DNA of 64,000 nucleotides from JBBECJ01 sp963763325 (GTDB lineage Bacteria; Chloroflexota; Chloroflexia; Thermomicrobiales; CFX8): contig CAVXOL010000001.1 in NCBI GenBank assembly GCA_963763325.1, forward strand, positions 372,001 through 436,000, written 5' to 3'. The first letter of the stretch is position 1; each line of letters opens with the position of its first letter. The position numbers were made by a program, and so were the translations under genes. The notes beneath the pieces were generated by a model. That model saw nothing but the letters and a program-made list of their open reading frames with translations. It searched no databases and was not told the DNA's origin. Below, piece after piece: positions 30,975-40,406 of this stretch.

Positions 30975-31841
30975 TCAGTTCGGCTGCCAGGTCAGTTCGC
31001 GATCCTCACTGCGGCCGTGGACCCAGGTGACCGCGACCGGCGCGCCGGCGACGATCTCCGGCGCGCCGGGCAGGGTGCGTATCTGGACACCATCCGGGCC
31101 GGTCGTGACGATGCGGAACTCGGCCGGGTACTCAGCCAGCGATCCGGTCGTGCAGTGCAGCCAGCGGTCGCCGGTCGCGATGTGGTGGAAGTGCTGGTGG
31201 CCTGTGAAGACGAGCGTCGTTCCGGCTCCGGCAGCCAACCGCGCCAGCGCCTGCTCACCCTCCCAGAGGGTCCCGGCGTTCTTGCCGTCCTCGGCGCGGG
31301 AGCGGATGTACTCCGACTGGCGCACGAACGGAAAGTGGCAGGCGATCAGCAGGAGGTCCGGCCGCCGATCCGCAAGCGTGGCAACCGCTGCGTCAACCTG
31401 AGCATCGGGGATGAACACACGCCACTGGTCGCCCTCGGTCCGCCAGTCTGCGTCGAGGCTCAGCAGCGATACACCGGTCGGCAGCGGCAAGAGGCCGTCC
31501 CCAACCAGTCCGATCCGCGTCCGGTCGCCAAACAGGCGCTGGAACGCGTCGCTATCTCCCGAGGCCGCCTGGTCGTGGTTCCCGCGCGAGACGATCCATG
31601 GCGCCGCCAGCCGGTCCAGCGTCTCACGCGCCAGCCGTAGCTCCTGCTCGCTGGCAGTGTCCGAAAGATCGCCGGTCACCAGCACGAACTCCGGCTGCTG
31701 GTCGTTGATGGCGGCGACCGTCGCTGCCAGCGTCGCCTCCGGCTCGTCGGTCAGGAAGCGGTTATGCCAGCGATTGGCGGACGTCGCACCGATGTGAAGA
31801 TCGCTGACAACGGCGAAGCGGGTGGTTGGAAGGTCGGGCAT
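30975..31841 (-). CDS. Calcineurin-like metallophosphoesterase
   Basis: 288 residues. Metal-binding blocks are all present: FAVVSDLHIG (D-x-H), LVTGDLSD (GDxxD), SRGNHD (GNHD), IACHFPF and FTGHQHFHH (GHxH). This is a phosphodiesterase/phosphatase of the YfcE/CpdA-like type; substrate unknown. ATG at 31841 has GGAGG just upstream. It lies 24 bp before the threonine-synthase-like gene on the same strand, probably one unit. Confidence 0.85.
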   Translation of the reverse strand: MPDLPTTRFAVVSDLHIGATSANRWHNRFLTDEPEATLAATVAAINDQQPEFVLVTGDLSDTASEQELRLARETLDRLAAPWIVSRGNHDQAASGDSDAFQRLFGDRTRIGLVGDGLLPLPTGVSLLSLDADWRTEGDQWRVFIPDAQVDAAVATLADRRPDLLLIACHFPFVRQSEYIRSRAEDGKNAGTLWEGEQALARLAAGAGTTLVFTGHQHFHHIATGDRWLHCTTGSLAEYPAEFRIVTTGPDGVQIRTLPGAPEIVAGAPVAVTWVHGRSEDRELTWQPN

Positions 31842-31854
31842 GGGAGCCTCCGAG

Positions 31855-31926
31855 CGAGAGATCAGGTGACAGGTTTCAGATTTCAGGGGCTGGTTCGTCG
31901 GTCTCCTGATACCTGTCACCTGAAAC
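31855..31926. repeat. Intergenic palindrome of caggtgacaggt words
   Basis: Left arm tcaggtgacaggtttcag and right arm ctgatacctgtcacctga pair with one mismatch across a loop of about 25 bases. It sits between the phosphoesterase start and the upstream small gene's stop. Confidence 0.7.
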
Positions 31927-32229
31927 CTAACGAAGCGTCGTCACAAGCCGGGTCCAGAGGCTCTGGCGCTGGTCGGTGGTGCGTCCGGCGCGCGCGCGTT
32001 GGGCTTCGTCACGGAGGCCCTGCTGATGCGCTTCAGCCATCGCGCCGATCGAATCTGGCGCAATCATGAAGCCGCTGACATCCTCATCCTCAGTTGGGAC
32101 GAGCGTGCTGATGTGCCGCTCGATCGCCTGCCAGGCAGCCTGTTCGCCGGGGGTAAGTGTCTCGGCGAAGGTGCTGATCTTCTCGACCAGCGATGCTGCG
32201 TCCTGCTCGGTGAACTGAATCTGCGACAT
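31927..32229 (-). CDS. Small hypothetical cytoplasmic protein
   Basis: 100 residues. ATG at 32229 is preceded by GAGGAG. Sequence SQIQFTEQDAASLVEKISTF, LTPGEQAAWQAIERHI, MIAPDSIGAMAEAHQ and a basic C-terminus. No membrane segment or known domain is seen. The early motif 'FT.qDaa.lveKi..F...Lt.gEqaa' resembles small stress-related proteins of unknown function. Its last codons run into the palindrome. Confidence 0.55.
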   Translation of the reverse strand: MSQIQFTEQDAASLVEKISTFAETLTPGEQAAWQAIERHISTLVPTEDEDVSGFMIAPDSIGAMAEAHQQGLRDEAQRARAGRTTDQRQSLWTRLVTTLR

Positions 32230-32309
32230 CGTTCGTCTCCTCATCTGCAATTGACGGTTGGAGTGCCGCGTGCATGCTAGCGAGATGTGGAGCGATGGTC
32301 AACCGCGTC

Positions 32310-32972
32310 CTACCGCGCCACCCGCTCAGCGACCGGCTCTTCAACCGTCCCGGCGACCATCTCGCTGGCCCTGTCGCGGACGAGGCTGGTGAAGCCGAGC
32401 GCGCCGGTCGCGAGGCCAACGGCGGCCATCGTGATGAACGTGTTGCGGACGCCAATCCGTGGGATGAGGATGATGACCGGCAGGAAGGTGCCGAGCAGCG
32501 AGCCGACCGTCCCGAGCGCGTAAATGGTGCCGGCCGAGGACCCAGCCGCGCCAACACGCGGGACAACCAGCCGGATCGAAGCCGGGGTGATGATCCCGAT
32601 CACGAACGGCGGCACGGTGATCAGTAGCAGGACCGAGAGGAAGATGCCGAGCCGCAACCCGCCGAAGTCAAAGGTTAGCTCCTGGATGGCATCAACGATC
32701 GTCCGCCCCAGCAGCGCGATCAGTAACGACCAGGCGCCAGCCACCAGCAAACAAATGCTGACAACGTGATGGGTCGGTCGCCGGTCAATCAGCCGGCCGC
32801 CGATCGCGTAGCCGGCCGAGAGGGCCGTGAAGGTCAGGCCGATGATGATCGACCAGAGGTCGAGCGTCGTCCCGAAGGCCGGCGCCAGCAGCCGCTCGGC
32901 CGCCAGCTCAACCCCCAGCCCAACGACGCCACCCATGAAGACGGCGAGCTTTGCATAGCCCTGGATACTCAT
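32310..32972 (-). CDS. Membrane domain of spermidine synthase-like proteins, stand-alone
   Basis: 220 residues with six hydrophobic segments. Sequence such as VVGLGVELAAERLLAPAFGT, IIIGLTFTALSAGYAIGGRL and AAGSSAGTIYALGTVGSLLG is the N-terminal transporter-like membrane half of fused 'spermidine synthase' proteins. The catalytic methyltransferase-like half is absent: the protein stops after a short charged tail and the next gene is unrelated. A membrane transporter-like role is possible; the ligand is unknown. Confidence 0.75.
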   Translation of the reverse strand: MSIQGYAKLAVFMGGVVGLGVELAAERLLAPAFGTTLDLWSIIIGLTFTALSAGYAIGGRLIDRRPTHHVVSICLLVAGAWSLLIALLGRTIVDAIQELTFDFGGLRLGIFLSVLLLITVPPFVIGIITPASIRLVVPRVGAAGSSAGTIYALGTVGSLLGTFLPVIILIPRIGVRNTFITMAAVGLATGALGFTSLVRDRASEMVAGTVEEPVAERVAR

Positions 32973-32984
32973 GTGGCTTCGCCG

Positions 32985-33112
32985 GGTGACAGGTGACAGG
33001 TGACAGGTGACAGGAACACGCTGGTCCCTGGAAATTGAACGCTACGCACTACTTCTTCCATCTAGTTCGGCAACTCCTGATACCTGACACCTAAAACCTA
33101 TCACCTAATACC
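32985..33112. repeat. Tandem ggtgacag repeats with inverted copies
   Basis: Left side: ggtgacaggtgacaggtgac and one more copy (period 7). Right side: tgatacctgacacctaaaac and ctatcacctaatacct, which are decayed inverted copies. The right side encodes the last codons of the aminotransferase at 33091. Confidence 0.75.
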
Positions 33113-34257
33113 TTCGCGATCCGCTCCAACGCCAGCTCCAGGTTCGGCAGTGAGTTGGCGTAAGAGAGGCGCAGGTAACCTTCACCGGCTGCGCCGAAAG
33201 CTGTCCCGCCGAGGAGGGCAACGCCGCCCTCATCCATCAGCAGGCTGGCGATCTCGGATGATGGCGCACCGAAGCTGCTGACATTTGGGAAGACGTAGAA
33301 AGCGCCGGCCGGCGAGAGGCAGGTCACGCCTGGGATCTCGTTCAGCCCGTCGACAACGGCATCGCGACGGCGGCGGAACTCGGCGATCATCGTCTCGGCC
33401 GGTTCCTGCGGGCCAGTCAGCGCCGCGACACCGGCCAGTTGCGTGAAGGCCGGCACGCACGAGTTGCAATTCACCGCCAGCCGCGTGACCTGCTCGGCCA
33501 TCTCGAGCGGCATCACGCCGTAGCCGAGCCGCCAGCCGGTCATCGCGTAGGTCTTCGAGAAGCCGTCGAGAATGATCGTTCGCTCGACCATACCGGGCCG
33601 GGTGATGATGCTCTCGTGGACGCCGTCGTAGAGCATTCGCGAGTAGATCTCGTCGGAGAGCACCATGAAGTCATACTCGTTCGCCAGCCGCGCCAGTTCG
33701 TCGAGCGCCTCGGACGAGATCGTCCCACCGGTCGGGTTGTGCGGTGAGTTGATGATGACCAGCTTCGTCCGCTCGGACACCAGCCCGGCCAGATCCTCCG
33801 GCGCGAACGAGAAGCCACGCTCCTCGCTGAGCCGCAACGGCACAGCCGTCGCGCCCGAGAAGTTGATGACCGATTCGTAGATCGGGAAGCCCGGATCGGG
33901 GTAGACAACCTCGTCGCCCGGCCCGGCCAGCGCCTGGATGACGAAGAACATGATCGGCTTCGCGCCGGGCGTCACGACGACCCGCTCAGGCCCGAGATCG
34001 ACGCCGCGAGTCCGCGACGTGTACTCAGCGATCGCCTCGCGCAGTTGCGGGATACCGGCGGCCGGCGTGTAGTGCGTCTCACCAGCCCGCAGCGCCGCGA
34101 CGCCGGCCTCGACGATGTGGGCCGGCGTATCGAAATCCGGCTCGCCGATCTCCAGGTGGACGATGTGCCGCCCCTGCGCTTCGAGCGCCCTGGCGCGCAC
34201 GAGCACATCGAAGGCACTCTCCGTCCCCAACCGGCTCATCCGCTCCGCGAACTGCAT
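33091..34257 (-). CDS. Class I/II pyridoxal-phosphate aminotransferase
   Basis: 388 residues, intact. All fold-type I hallmarks are present: NSPHNPTGGTIS (cofactor Asn), LSDEIYSRM (Asp and Tyr), GFSKTYAMTGWRLGY with the PLP lysine and a C-terminal LRLSYA with the substrate Arg. Closest to the aspartate/alanine aminotransferase subgroup I-gamma. Amino acid specificity cannot be read from sequence alone. It serves as a good internal comparison for the degenerate paralogue at 47020. Confidence 0.9.
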   Translation of the reverse strand: MQFAERMSRLGTESAFDVLVRARALEAQGRHIVHLEIGEPDFDTPAHIVEAGVAALRAGETHYTPAAGIPQLREAIAEYTSRTRGVDLGPERVVVTPGAKPIMFFVIQALAGPGDEVVYPDPGFPIYESVINFSGATAVPLRLSEERGFSFAPEDLAGLVSERTKLVIINSPHNPTGGTISSEALDELARLANEYDFMVLSDEIYSRMLYDGVHESIITRPGMVERTIILDGFSKTYAMTGWRLGYGVMPLEMAEQVTRLAVNCNSCVPAFTQLAGVAALTGPQEPAETMIAEFRRRRDAVVDGLNEIPGVTCLSPAGAFYVFPNVSSFGAPSSEIASLLMDEGGVALLGGTAFGAAGEGYLRLSYANSLPNLELALERIAKVLGDRF

Positions 34258-34304
34258 GCCAGCACCCTTCCACTGTCGCTGCGCTCAAACCGCGTAACGA
34301 TACC

Positions 34305-34386
34305 GTGTTCGAGGGGACAGGGAACAGGAGTCTGCCGACCTGGGACCAGAACTCCTATTCCCTGTCCGCTATCCCCTGTTCCCTCA
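34305..34386. repeat. Intergenic palindrome of gggacaggg words
   Basis: Left gaggggacagggaacaggagt and right ctattccctgtccgctatcc / cctgttccctc are imperfect inverted copies between the aminotransferase start and the stop of the upstream gene. Confidence 0.65.
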
Positions 34387-35940
34387 TCAGAAGCTGCCGC
34401 CGGATGCGCCGCTGCCGCTGGAGGCGGATGTCGACGATGTGCCGGTGCTGGTTGGGGTGACGCTGCTGTTGAAGGCGATCCAGTACGGGTAGAAGCCGGA
34501 TGCCCAGGCGCCGTCCGCCTGCGAGCCGCCGAGCCAGGCCGGGAGGTAGCCTTCGGCGCTGGCGGACTTCAGACGTTTGTCGAGGTCGCCGCTGGCTCCG
34601 AGCGCGACGGCGTAGGGAACGGCGGTGTCAAGATCGAGGTTGACCTGTGGGTTCCTGCGCGACGACTTGAGATAGCGCTGGTATCCACGCCACGGAGCCG
34701 CCACCTCGTCACCCACAGGCGTCGTATTCGGGACTGAGATCGACGCCCACAATGCGATGATGGCCGCGACGGCCAGCGCGACGATGGCGACGATCGCCCA
34801 GAGGCTCTCGGCGATGGCGGCGAAGATGAACGCAACCATTGCCAGCGCGAACAGTCCGATCGCCGCGATGATGAAGGGCGTTCTCTGCTTGCCGGACGCT
34901 GGATCAAACCAGCCGCGCGAGAGCATCTCGCGCTGGATGGTCTCGCGGATCTTGCCCCATTCCTTACGACTCGTACCGATCTGCTTGTCAGCGACGATGC
35001 CTTCAGCGTCTGCCTGTTGTGCAAACGCCTGCCAGACACCCTGCTCGTAGCCGGATCGCACCAGCGACTCATCCAGCAGATGGATCTGAACCTTCTTCTT
35101 ACCATCCGGCTCGATAGCCAGCGCGCCACGCGCGGCGAGGTCAAGGATCGTCGCGGCGATGTTCGCGTCGGTCACGCTGCCAGTCACCAGAGCGCCGGCC
35201 AGTGCTGGGGGAAGCTTGTCGGGCGGCGCGGTTGCGGCCACGACCGGTGCGTTGGCGGAGCGCCGCTTCGGGAAGGCCCGCACGATCAGCCAGGCGGCTA
35301 CGCCTGTGATAGCAATCGCAATGACGTTCAGGATACTGAGCGTTCCACCGGCGATATCGTCCGAGAACCGTTCAATACTGCTCGGCGGCGGTGGTGGTGG
35401 TGGGCCCTCACGCAGGTCGCGCTCGATGATGTCGAGTGCGAGGCCGATCGCACCGGCGATGTCGCCATCCTCCAGCAGCGGCTGCATCTGGTCCGTGATC
35501 CGTTCGAGCTCGCGCTGTGGGAGGTTACCGTCGAGCAGCGAGGCACCGGCGACAACGGCGTAGTCGCCATGCTGGAGATCGTCCGGCTGCAGATTGAAGA
35601 AGATCACAACGCCATCGCGTGCATCCGGCGCGCTCTGGATATCCCACGCGTCCATCAGGTCGCGAGCGTCCTCAACGGTCTCGTCGTAATCGGTGTCACG
35701 CGGTTGGAGGTAGACGAAGGCAGGGGCGCCAGCCGCTTCGACGGCGGCAGCCTTCTGCTCGAGGGCGGCGACCTGCTCAGCCGTCAGCACACCAGCCCGG
35801 TCGTAGACACGCTGGCCAGGGACGGGCAGACCGAAGTCCGACTGGGCGGCGACGCCAACGACGAGCAACAGGGATAGCAGCGCAGCGATCGGCGCGGCGA
35901 TCCAGCGCAGGTTCGGCTTGTGCTCGGTTGGGCTGGTCAT
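34387..35940 (-). CDS. TPM-domain (YgcG-like) membrane protein with DUF2207-like C-terminus
   Basis: 517 residues. ATG at 35940 follows GCAGGAG. Signal/anchor helix WIAAPIAALLSLLLVVGVAA, then an exposed TPM domain (RVYDRAGVLTAEQVAALEQK, RDGVVIFFNLQP). A Pro run (PPPPPPP) and further helices follow (ILNVIAIAITGVAAWLIVRA, a pair near residues 375-420). The cytoplasmic part carries DKLPPALAGALVTGSVTDAN and ATILDLAARGALAIE, as in DUF2207 proteins. It ends in a Ser/Gly tail (SGSGASGGSF), which is also usual in that family. Function unknown, probably membrane protein quality or lipid related. Confidence 0.8.
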   Translation of the reverse strand: MTSPTEHKPNLRWIAAPIAALLSLLLVVGVAAQSDFGLPVPGQRVYDRAGVLTAEQVAALEQKAAAVEAAGAPAFVYLQPRDTDYDETVEDARDLMDAWDIQSAPDARDGVVIFFNLQPDDLQHGDYAVVAGASLLDGNLPQRELERITDQMQPLLEDGDIAGAIGLALDIIERDLREGPPPPPPPSSIERFSDDIAGGTLSILNVIAIAITGVAAWLIVRAFPKRRSANAPVVAATAPPDKLPPALAGALVTGSVTDANIAATILDLAARGALAIEPDGKKKVQIHLLDESLVRSGYEQGVWQAFAQQADAEGIVADKQIGTSRKEWGKIRETIQREMLSRGWFDPASGKQRTPFIIAAIGLFALAMVAFIFAAIAESLWAIVAIVALAVAAIIALWASISVPNTTPVGDEVAAPWRGYQRYLKSSRRNPQVNLDLDTAVPYAVALGASGDLDKRLKSASAEGYLPAWLGGSQADGAWASGFYPYWIAFNSSVTPTSTGTSSTSASSGSGASGGSF

Positions 35941-36099
35941 CGTTGCTCCTGCGTCGGTCGATGCGAGAACACCACACCATTGTGGCGCGTTCGGGAACGT
36001 CCTCGCCGCAGGATAGCCGCCAGCAGACCCACAGACCAGCACCCGCCAACGACAACGCCGCCCCTGCCTGTCGGCAGGTGCGGCGCGGTGACATTCCGG

Positions 36100-36984
36100 T
36101 TAGCGGGCGAAGGCGCGGCTGGGCTGGAGGGCCATCTCCTGCAGCTTGGCGATGCGCTCTTCGGTCGGCGGGTGGGTGCTGAAGAGCTTCGAGACATTGT
36201 TGCGGCCGCCAAACGGGTTGACGATGTAGAGATGCTCCATGGCCGGGTTGCCGTGCGCCAGCGGACGGCGCATATTGCCCAACTGGAGCTTCTCAAGTGC
36301 GCTGGCCAGCGGCAGCGGATCGCCGAGGATCTGCGCGCCACCGGCGTCGGCCGAGAACTCACGCGAGCGGGAGATGGCAAGCTGGATGATCGTCGCCGCG
36401 ATTGGCGCGAGAATCGCCATCGCCAGCATCCCGAACATGTTGCCGCCCTCTTCGTTGTCGTTGCCGCCCATCCCGCCGAAGATCGCCGAAAACTGCAGCA
36501 TCGTCCCGATCCAGGTGATCGCGCCGGCGATCGAGCCGACGACGGTGCTGATCAGTGTGTCGCGGTTGCGGATGTGCGCCAGTTCGTGAGCGATGACGCC
36601 GGCCAGCTCGTCCTTCGATAGCAGCCGCTGAATGCCGGTCGTGACGGCAACAGCCGAGTGCTTCGGGCTACGGCCGGTGGCGAAAGCGTTCGGCGTGTCG
36701 GTCTCGATCAGGTAGACACGCGGCTTCGGCAGCCGGGCCAACGTCGCGAGGTGGCCGACCATGCTGTGCAGATCGGGTGCGTCAGCCTCGCTGACCTCGC
36801 GGGCACCGGCCATCTTGAGCGCAAGCTTGTCGGAGAACCAGAACATGACGCCGTTCATCACCAGTGCCATCACGAGGAAGACGGACGCACCGCCTACCCC
36901 GCCGACAAAGCCGCCGATGATCACGAACAGACCAGTCAGCGCCGCCAGCAACCCGGCTGTCTTCAACGTATTCGCAGTCGTCAT
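36100..36984 (-). CDS. htpX: HtpX-like membrane zinc metalloprotease (M48)
   Basis: 294 residues. Two N-terminal membrane helices (LKTAGLLAALTGLFVIIGGF, GASVFLVMALVMNGVMFWF) precede the protease domain. The zinc motif is AGVIAHELAHIRNRDTL (HExxH), with the third ligand Glu in SREFSADAGGAQI, and NAFATGRSPKHSAVAVT before it. Degrades damaged membrane proteins with FtsH in well-studied bacteria. Start ATG 36984 agrees with family length; the ribosome site is weak. Confidence 0.9.
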   Translation of the reverse strand: MTTANTLKTAGLLAALTGLFVIIGGFVGGVGGASVFLVMALVMNGVMFWFSDKLALKMAGAREVSEADAPDLHSMVGHLATLARLPKPRVYLIETDTPNAFATGRSPKHSAVAVTTGIQRLLSKDELAGVIAHELAHIRNRDTLISTVVGSIAGAITWIGTMLQFSAIFGGMGGNDNEEGGNMFGMLAMAILAPIAATIIQLAISRSREFSADAGGAQILGDPLPLASALEKLQLGNMRRPLAHGNPAMEHLYIVNPFGGRNNVSKLFSTHPPTEERIAKLQEMALQPSRAFAR

Positions 36985-37107
36985 TGGTGTATTGCTTTCC
37001 CAAAACAGGACAGGTCCGTTTCCCAGCCAATCAGACCGGGTGCACACATCGTGACGGTCAAGAATGAAATCTGCATGAAGGGGCGGTGACTTCAGGGTGA
37101 CGGTTGG

Positions 37108-37182
37108 GGCGGGAATCGGGAATCGGGAGCCGGGGAGGAGACAATGACGTTCGAATCCCCCGAATCCCGATTCCCGCCGCCG
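37108..37182. repeat. Intergenic palindrome of gggaatc words
   Basis: Left gcgggaatcgggaatcggga (37110-37129) and right cgaatcccgattcccgccgc (37161-37180) are near-perfect inverted copies. The element lies in the divergent gap between htpX and the glycosyltransferase gene and includes a spurious ATG at 37144. Confidence 0.75.
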
Positions 37183-37200
37183 ACACGGTATAACTCGACG

Positions 37201-38982
37201 ATGCTCGCGACGGAGACTCGACGACACGCCACTGCAACGCGAACCCGGCTGACCCTGTTCTCGGTCGGGATGCCGGTGGTTGTGCTGCTGGCAGCGGGGC
37301 TGCGGCTCTGGTCGATCGACTTCGGGCTGCCGCTGGTGACGCACCCCGACGAGCCGCTGATCTTCGACGCCGCCGACCGGATGATCTCCGGTCGGACGCT
37401 CAATCCCGGCTGGTTCCGCTATCCAGCCTTCATCATCGACATCCAGGCAGCGATCCTGACGGTCGTCTATGCACTCGACAAAGCGATTGGCCTCAGCCCC
37501 GACACGATCCGTTCGCTCGGCTACGGCGCCGGCAGGGTTGTGATGGCCGGCTTCGGAATCGCGACGGTCGCGCTGACCGGACTCCTCGGACGGCGACTCA
37601 CGCGGACTGCGCTTTCGACGACTGAACCGCGACGGGCGGAGGCGCTGGCATCCGTCGCAGGTCTGGTCGCAGCCGCGATGCTGGCCGTCTCGTTCATCCA
37701 TGTCAAGGACTCGCACTACCTCAAGCCGGATATCCCGACCGGGTTCTTCACGGCGCTGACGTTGTGGTTCACGTTGGTGGGGTGGGAGAACGCCCGGAAA
37801 CCCCACCCCAACCCCTCCCCGACGCGGGGAGGGGCTTCTCGCCGCACGGTATCCAAAGCCCCTCCCCGCGTCGGGGAGGGGTTGGGGTGGGGTTTGTGGA
37901 CCCCCTGGCTCCTCGCCGGAGCCGCCGTCGGGCTGGCAGCGGCGGCCAAGTACACCGGCGCGGTGGTTGCGGTCGTGCCGGTCACGGCGCTACTCCTGCT
38001 CCTGCGTGACCAGCGGCCTGAGCATCGCCTGACGCTGCGGCAGGCGTCACGGATCGGGGTCCAGACGGCAATCGTGTCGATCGCGGTCTTCCTGCTGTTC
38101 AATCCCTATGTCCTGCTGGCTCCGGGTGAGTTCCTCTCGCCAGTCGATGGCATCCGTGCCGAGCTGAAGCATTACCGGACCGGACACGATGGTGCTGAGG
38201 GGAATGACTCGTGGCGTTGGTATCTGGCCGAAGTCTGGAGGAATGGGTTCGGCCCGACGCTGACACCACTTGTCCTGCTCGGCGGTGTGATGGCGATTCG
38301 GCAACTCGTCATCGGTCGTCGTCAGGATCGAGTCGAAGGTGATGGAGCACAGGCGCTTTGGCTGGTGCTTGTCTTCATACCGGTCTACTACGCGATGATC
38401 GCGCGCTACCCGGTCCGCTTCGATCGGCAACTCATCCCGATCCTGCCGTATCTGGCGCTGCTGGGTGGCTTTGGTGTCGCCGCAACGCTGGCACTGCTCT
38501 GTCGAGCGGCTGATTCCCGGCATTCACCGAGACATGTGCTGCCGGTCATCATGGCAACGCTACTTGTGGTTGCTGCGCTGGCAGTGCCGCTAACGATCCG
38601 TGCCGCCGACTGGAACATCGAAACCGGCAAGCCCGACACCCGCTATATCGCCCTCGACTGGATCGAGGCGCACATCCCGCCCGGTACGACGATTGCCCGT
38701 GAATGGCACACGCCGCCCGTCGCCCAGGCCGGCTATCAGGACGTCTTCATTCGCGCCGCCTACGAACAGCCGCTCGGCTGGTATCAGGCAATCGGCGCCG
38801 ACTACCTGGTCCTCTCTTCCTATATGTATGCCCGCTACCTCGACGCCCCGGAGACGTACCCGGCCGAAGCCGCCTTCTACAGACGGCTCTTTGCCCTGCC
38901 ACCAGCCGCCACCTTCGACGGTGAGAACGGGCCAGTGCTGTACATCTACCGGCTTGATGAAGCCGCGCCGGCGTTTGAGTAG
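37201..38982 (+). CDS. GT39/ArnT-like polytopic glycosyltransferase with in-frame palindromic insertion
   Basis: About 593 residues with many hydrophobic segments. The first outer loop has LVTHPDEPLIFDAADR, the acidic DE typical of GT-C enzymes using polyprenyl-phosphate sugars. FIHVKDSHYLKPDIPTGFFT, WLLAGAAVGLAAAAKYTGA and YPVRFDRQLIPILPYLA are also typical. A 98-base perfect palindrome at 37798-37895 encodes a foreign loop (KPHPNPSPTRGGA ... PPRVGEGLGWGL) between two membrane segments. The frame stays open and conserved sequence resumes directly after it. I take the ATG at 37201, because 37144 lies in a repeat. It presumably glycosylates a surface polymer or protein; specificity is unknown. 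Confidence 0.8.
   Translation: MLATETRRHATATRTRLTLFSVGMPVVVLLAAGLRLWSIDFGLPLVTHPDEPLIFDAADRMISGRTLNPGWFRYPAFIIDIQAAILTVVYALDKAIGLSPDTIRSLGYGAGRVVMAGFGIATVALTGLLGRRLTRTALSTTEPRRAEALASVAGLVAAAMLAVSFIHVKDSHYLKPDIPTGFFTALTLWFTLVGWENARKPHPNPSPTRGGASRRTVSKAPPRVGEGLGWGLWTPWLLAGAAVGLAAAAKYTGAVVAVVPVTALLLLLRDQRPEHRLTLRQASRIGVQTAIVSIAVFLLFNPYVLLAPGEFLSPVDGIRAELKHYRTGHDGAEGNDSWRWYLAEVWRNGFGPTLTPLVLLGGVMAIRQLVIGRRQDRVEGDGAQALWLVLVFIPVYYAMIARYPVRFDRQLIPILPYLALLGGFGVAATLALLCRAADSRHSPRHVLPVIMATLLVVAALAVPLTIRAADWNIETGKPDTRYIALDWIEAHIPPGTTIAREWHTPPVAQAGYQDVFIRAAYEQPLGWYQAIGADYLVLSSYMYARYLDAPETYPAEAAFYRRLFALPPAATFDGENGPVLYIYRLDEAAPAFE
37798..37895. repeat. Perfect 40-bp inverted repeat (palindromic element) inside a CDS
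   Basis: Arms 37798-37837 and 37856-37895 are perfect reverse complements (40 of 40 bases), with an 18-base loop. Each arm itself contains a smaller hairpin (cccctccccg / cggggagggg). The element is read in frame by the glycosyltransferase gene. A related shorter hairpin lies at 48177-48203. Confidence 0.95.
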
Positions 38983-38989
38983 CTGAAAG

Positions 38990-40406
38990 CTACCCCGCCA
39001 CCGGCAGCGCGACCGTGAACGTCGAGCCTTCGCCGACGATCGAGCGGACACGGACCTGGCCGCCGTGGGCTTCGGCAATCTGGCGGACGATTGAGAGGCC
39101 GAGGCCGGTTCCACCGAGGGCGCGTGAACGGCTCGTATCGACGCGGTAGAAGCGCTCGAAGATGTGCGGCAGGTGCTCGGGCGGGATGCCGATGCCGGTG
39201 TCGGTCACGGTCAGTTCGGCGACCGGCCCGTGGCGGCGCAGCGCGAGCGTGATTGTCCCGCCAGCCGGTGTGTAGCGGACTGCATTCTCGACCAGATTCC
39301 AGATCAGCTGCCGTAGCCGCGCGGGGTCGCCGTGGACGACAATCGGATCGTTGGCTTCCAGAATCACCTCGCGGGTGCCGTCGCCACGGGTCGCGATCAG
39401 GACGGCGTCTTCGGCAATCGCCGCCACGAGGGCTTCGAGCGCGACAGCTTCGTGCTGGATAGCGCTTTCCGCGTCGACATCGGCCAGAAAGAGCAGGTCC
39501 TGGACGAGGAGCGTCATCCGGTCGACCTCTTCGATCGACTCGGTCGTCGCCTCGATCCGGTCGGATGCCGGCAGATCATGGCCGAGCAACTCCAGATTGC
39601 CGCGCAAGACCATCAGTGGGTTACGCAGTTCGTGCGACGTATCAGCCACCAGCGCCCGCTGGCGGTCGAGCAGCAGTTGCAGCCGATCGAGCAGGTCGTT
39701 GAAGGTCGTCGCCAGCCGGCCGATCTCGTCCTGGACGGCTGGTTCCGGCACGCGCCGGTCGAATTCGCCCGTTTCGGCGATGCGGGCGACTGTGTCAGTC
39801 AGCCGCTGGACAGGCCGCAGCGACTGGCGCGTCAACCACCAGCCTCCGGCCAGCCCGCTGACGAGCGCAATGACGCCGCCGATTATCAGAAGCGAGCGCA
39901 TCTCAGCCAGGGTCAGCTCAGTCGTGTGCATCGACTCGCCGAGCTGGATGACACCCTGTACGCGCCCACCAAGCCGCAACGGTCGGTACAGCAAGCGAAC
40001 CCGAGTCCCGTCAACGGATGTCGTGCTGGATACCGACCGGCCGCGGACGGCACGATCAAACGCATCGGGATCGTTTGGAAAGCGGTCGGCTGAACTGGAC
40101 GACGCGGCGATTGTCTGGCCATCCAGCGACAGGACGCGCAAATGAATGCCCGGAGCCGTGAACTCCTGACTCGTCGTCGTTGGTGAGAGAACGAAGATGT
40201 CGGTGTTGAGACGCTCGGACGAGAGGGTCGTCATTGTTACTGATGATCAGCGCCCGTTCGACCTGGATGGCCCGGTCACGCAACGCCTTGTCGATCTCAT
40301 CGACGAGCGTGCCCCGCAGGACGACATACAGCGCCACTTCCAGCAGCGCCAACGCGATCAGGAAGAGGATCGCATATCCCAGCGCCAGCCGCAGACGGAG
40401 TGACAC
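38990..40406 (-). CDS. Sensor histidine kinase (frameshifted near N-terminus)
   Basis: About 471 residues. First membrane helix LALGYAILFLIALALLEVAL, an outer sensor region, a shift near 40230, second helix LLIIGGVIALVSGLAGGWWL, then HAMP (RQSLRPVQRLTDTVARI). The kinase core has all boxes: H-box DTSHELRNPLMVL, N-box LIWNLVENAVRYTP, G1 DTGIGIPPEH, F FERFYR and G2 GGTGLGLSIVRQI. GTG at 40406 follows the response regulator's stop directly (TGAGTG), so the pair is cotranscribed and coupled. PhoR/BaeS-like architecture; the signal is unknown. Confidence 0.9.

Noticed and set aside
32985..33020. Possible CRISPR array (regular ggtgacag copies)
   Set aside because: The unit is only 7 bases with no spacers; it is a microsatellite-like array with inverted decayed copies.
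37150..37175. tRNA-like 'gttcgaatcc' string
   Set aside because: It is part of the gggaatc palindrome; there is no acceptor stem or anticodon arm around it.
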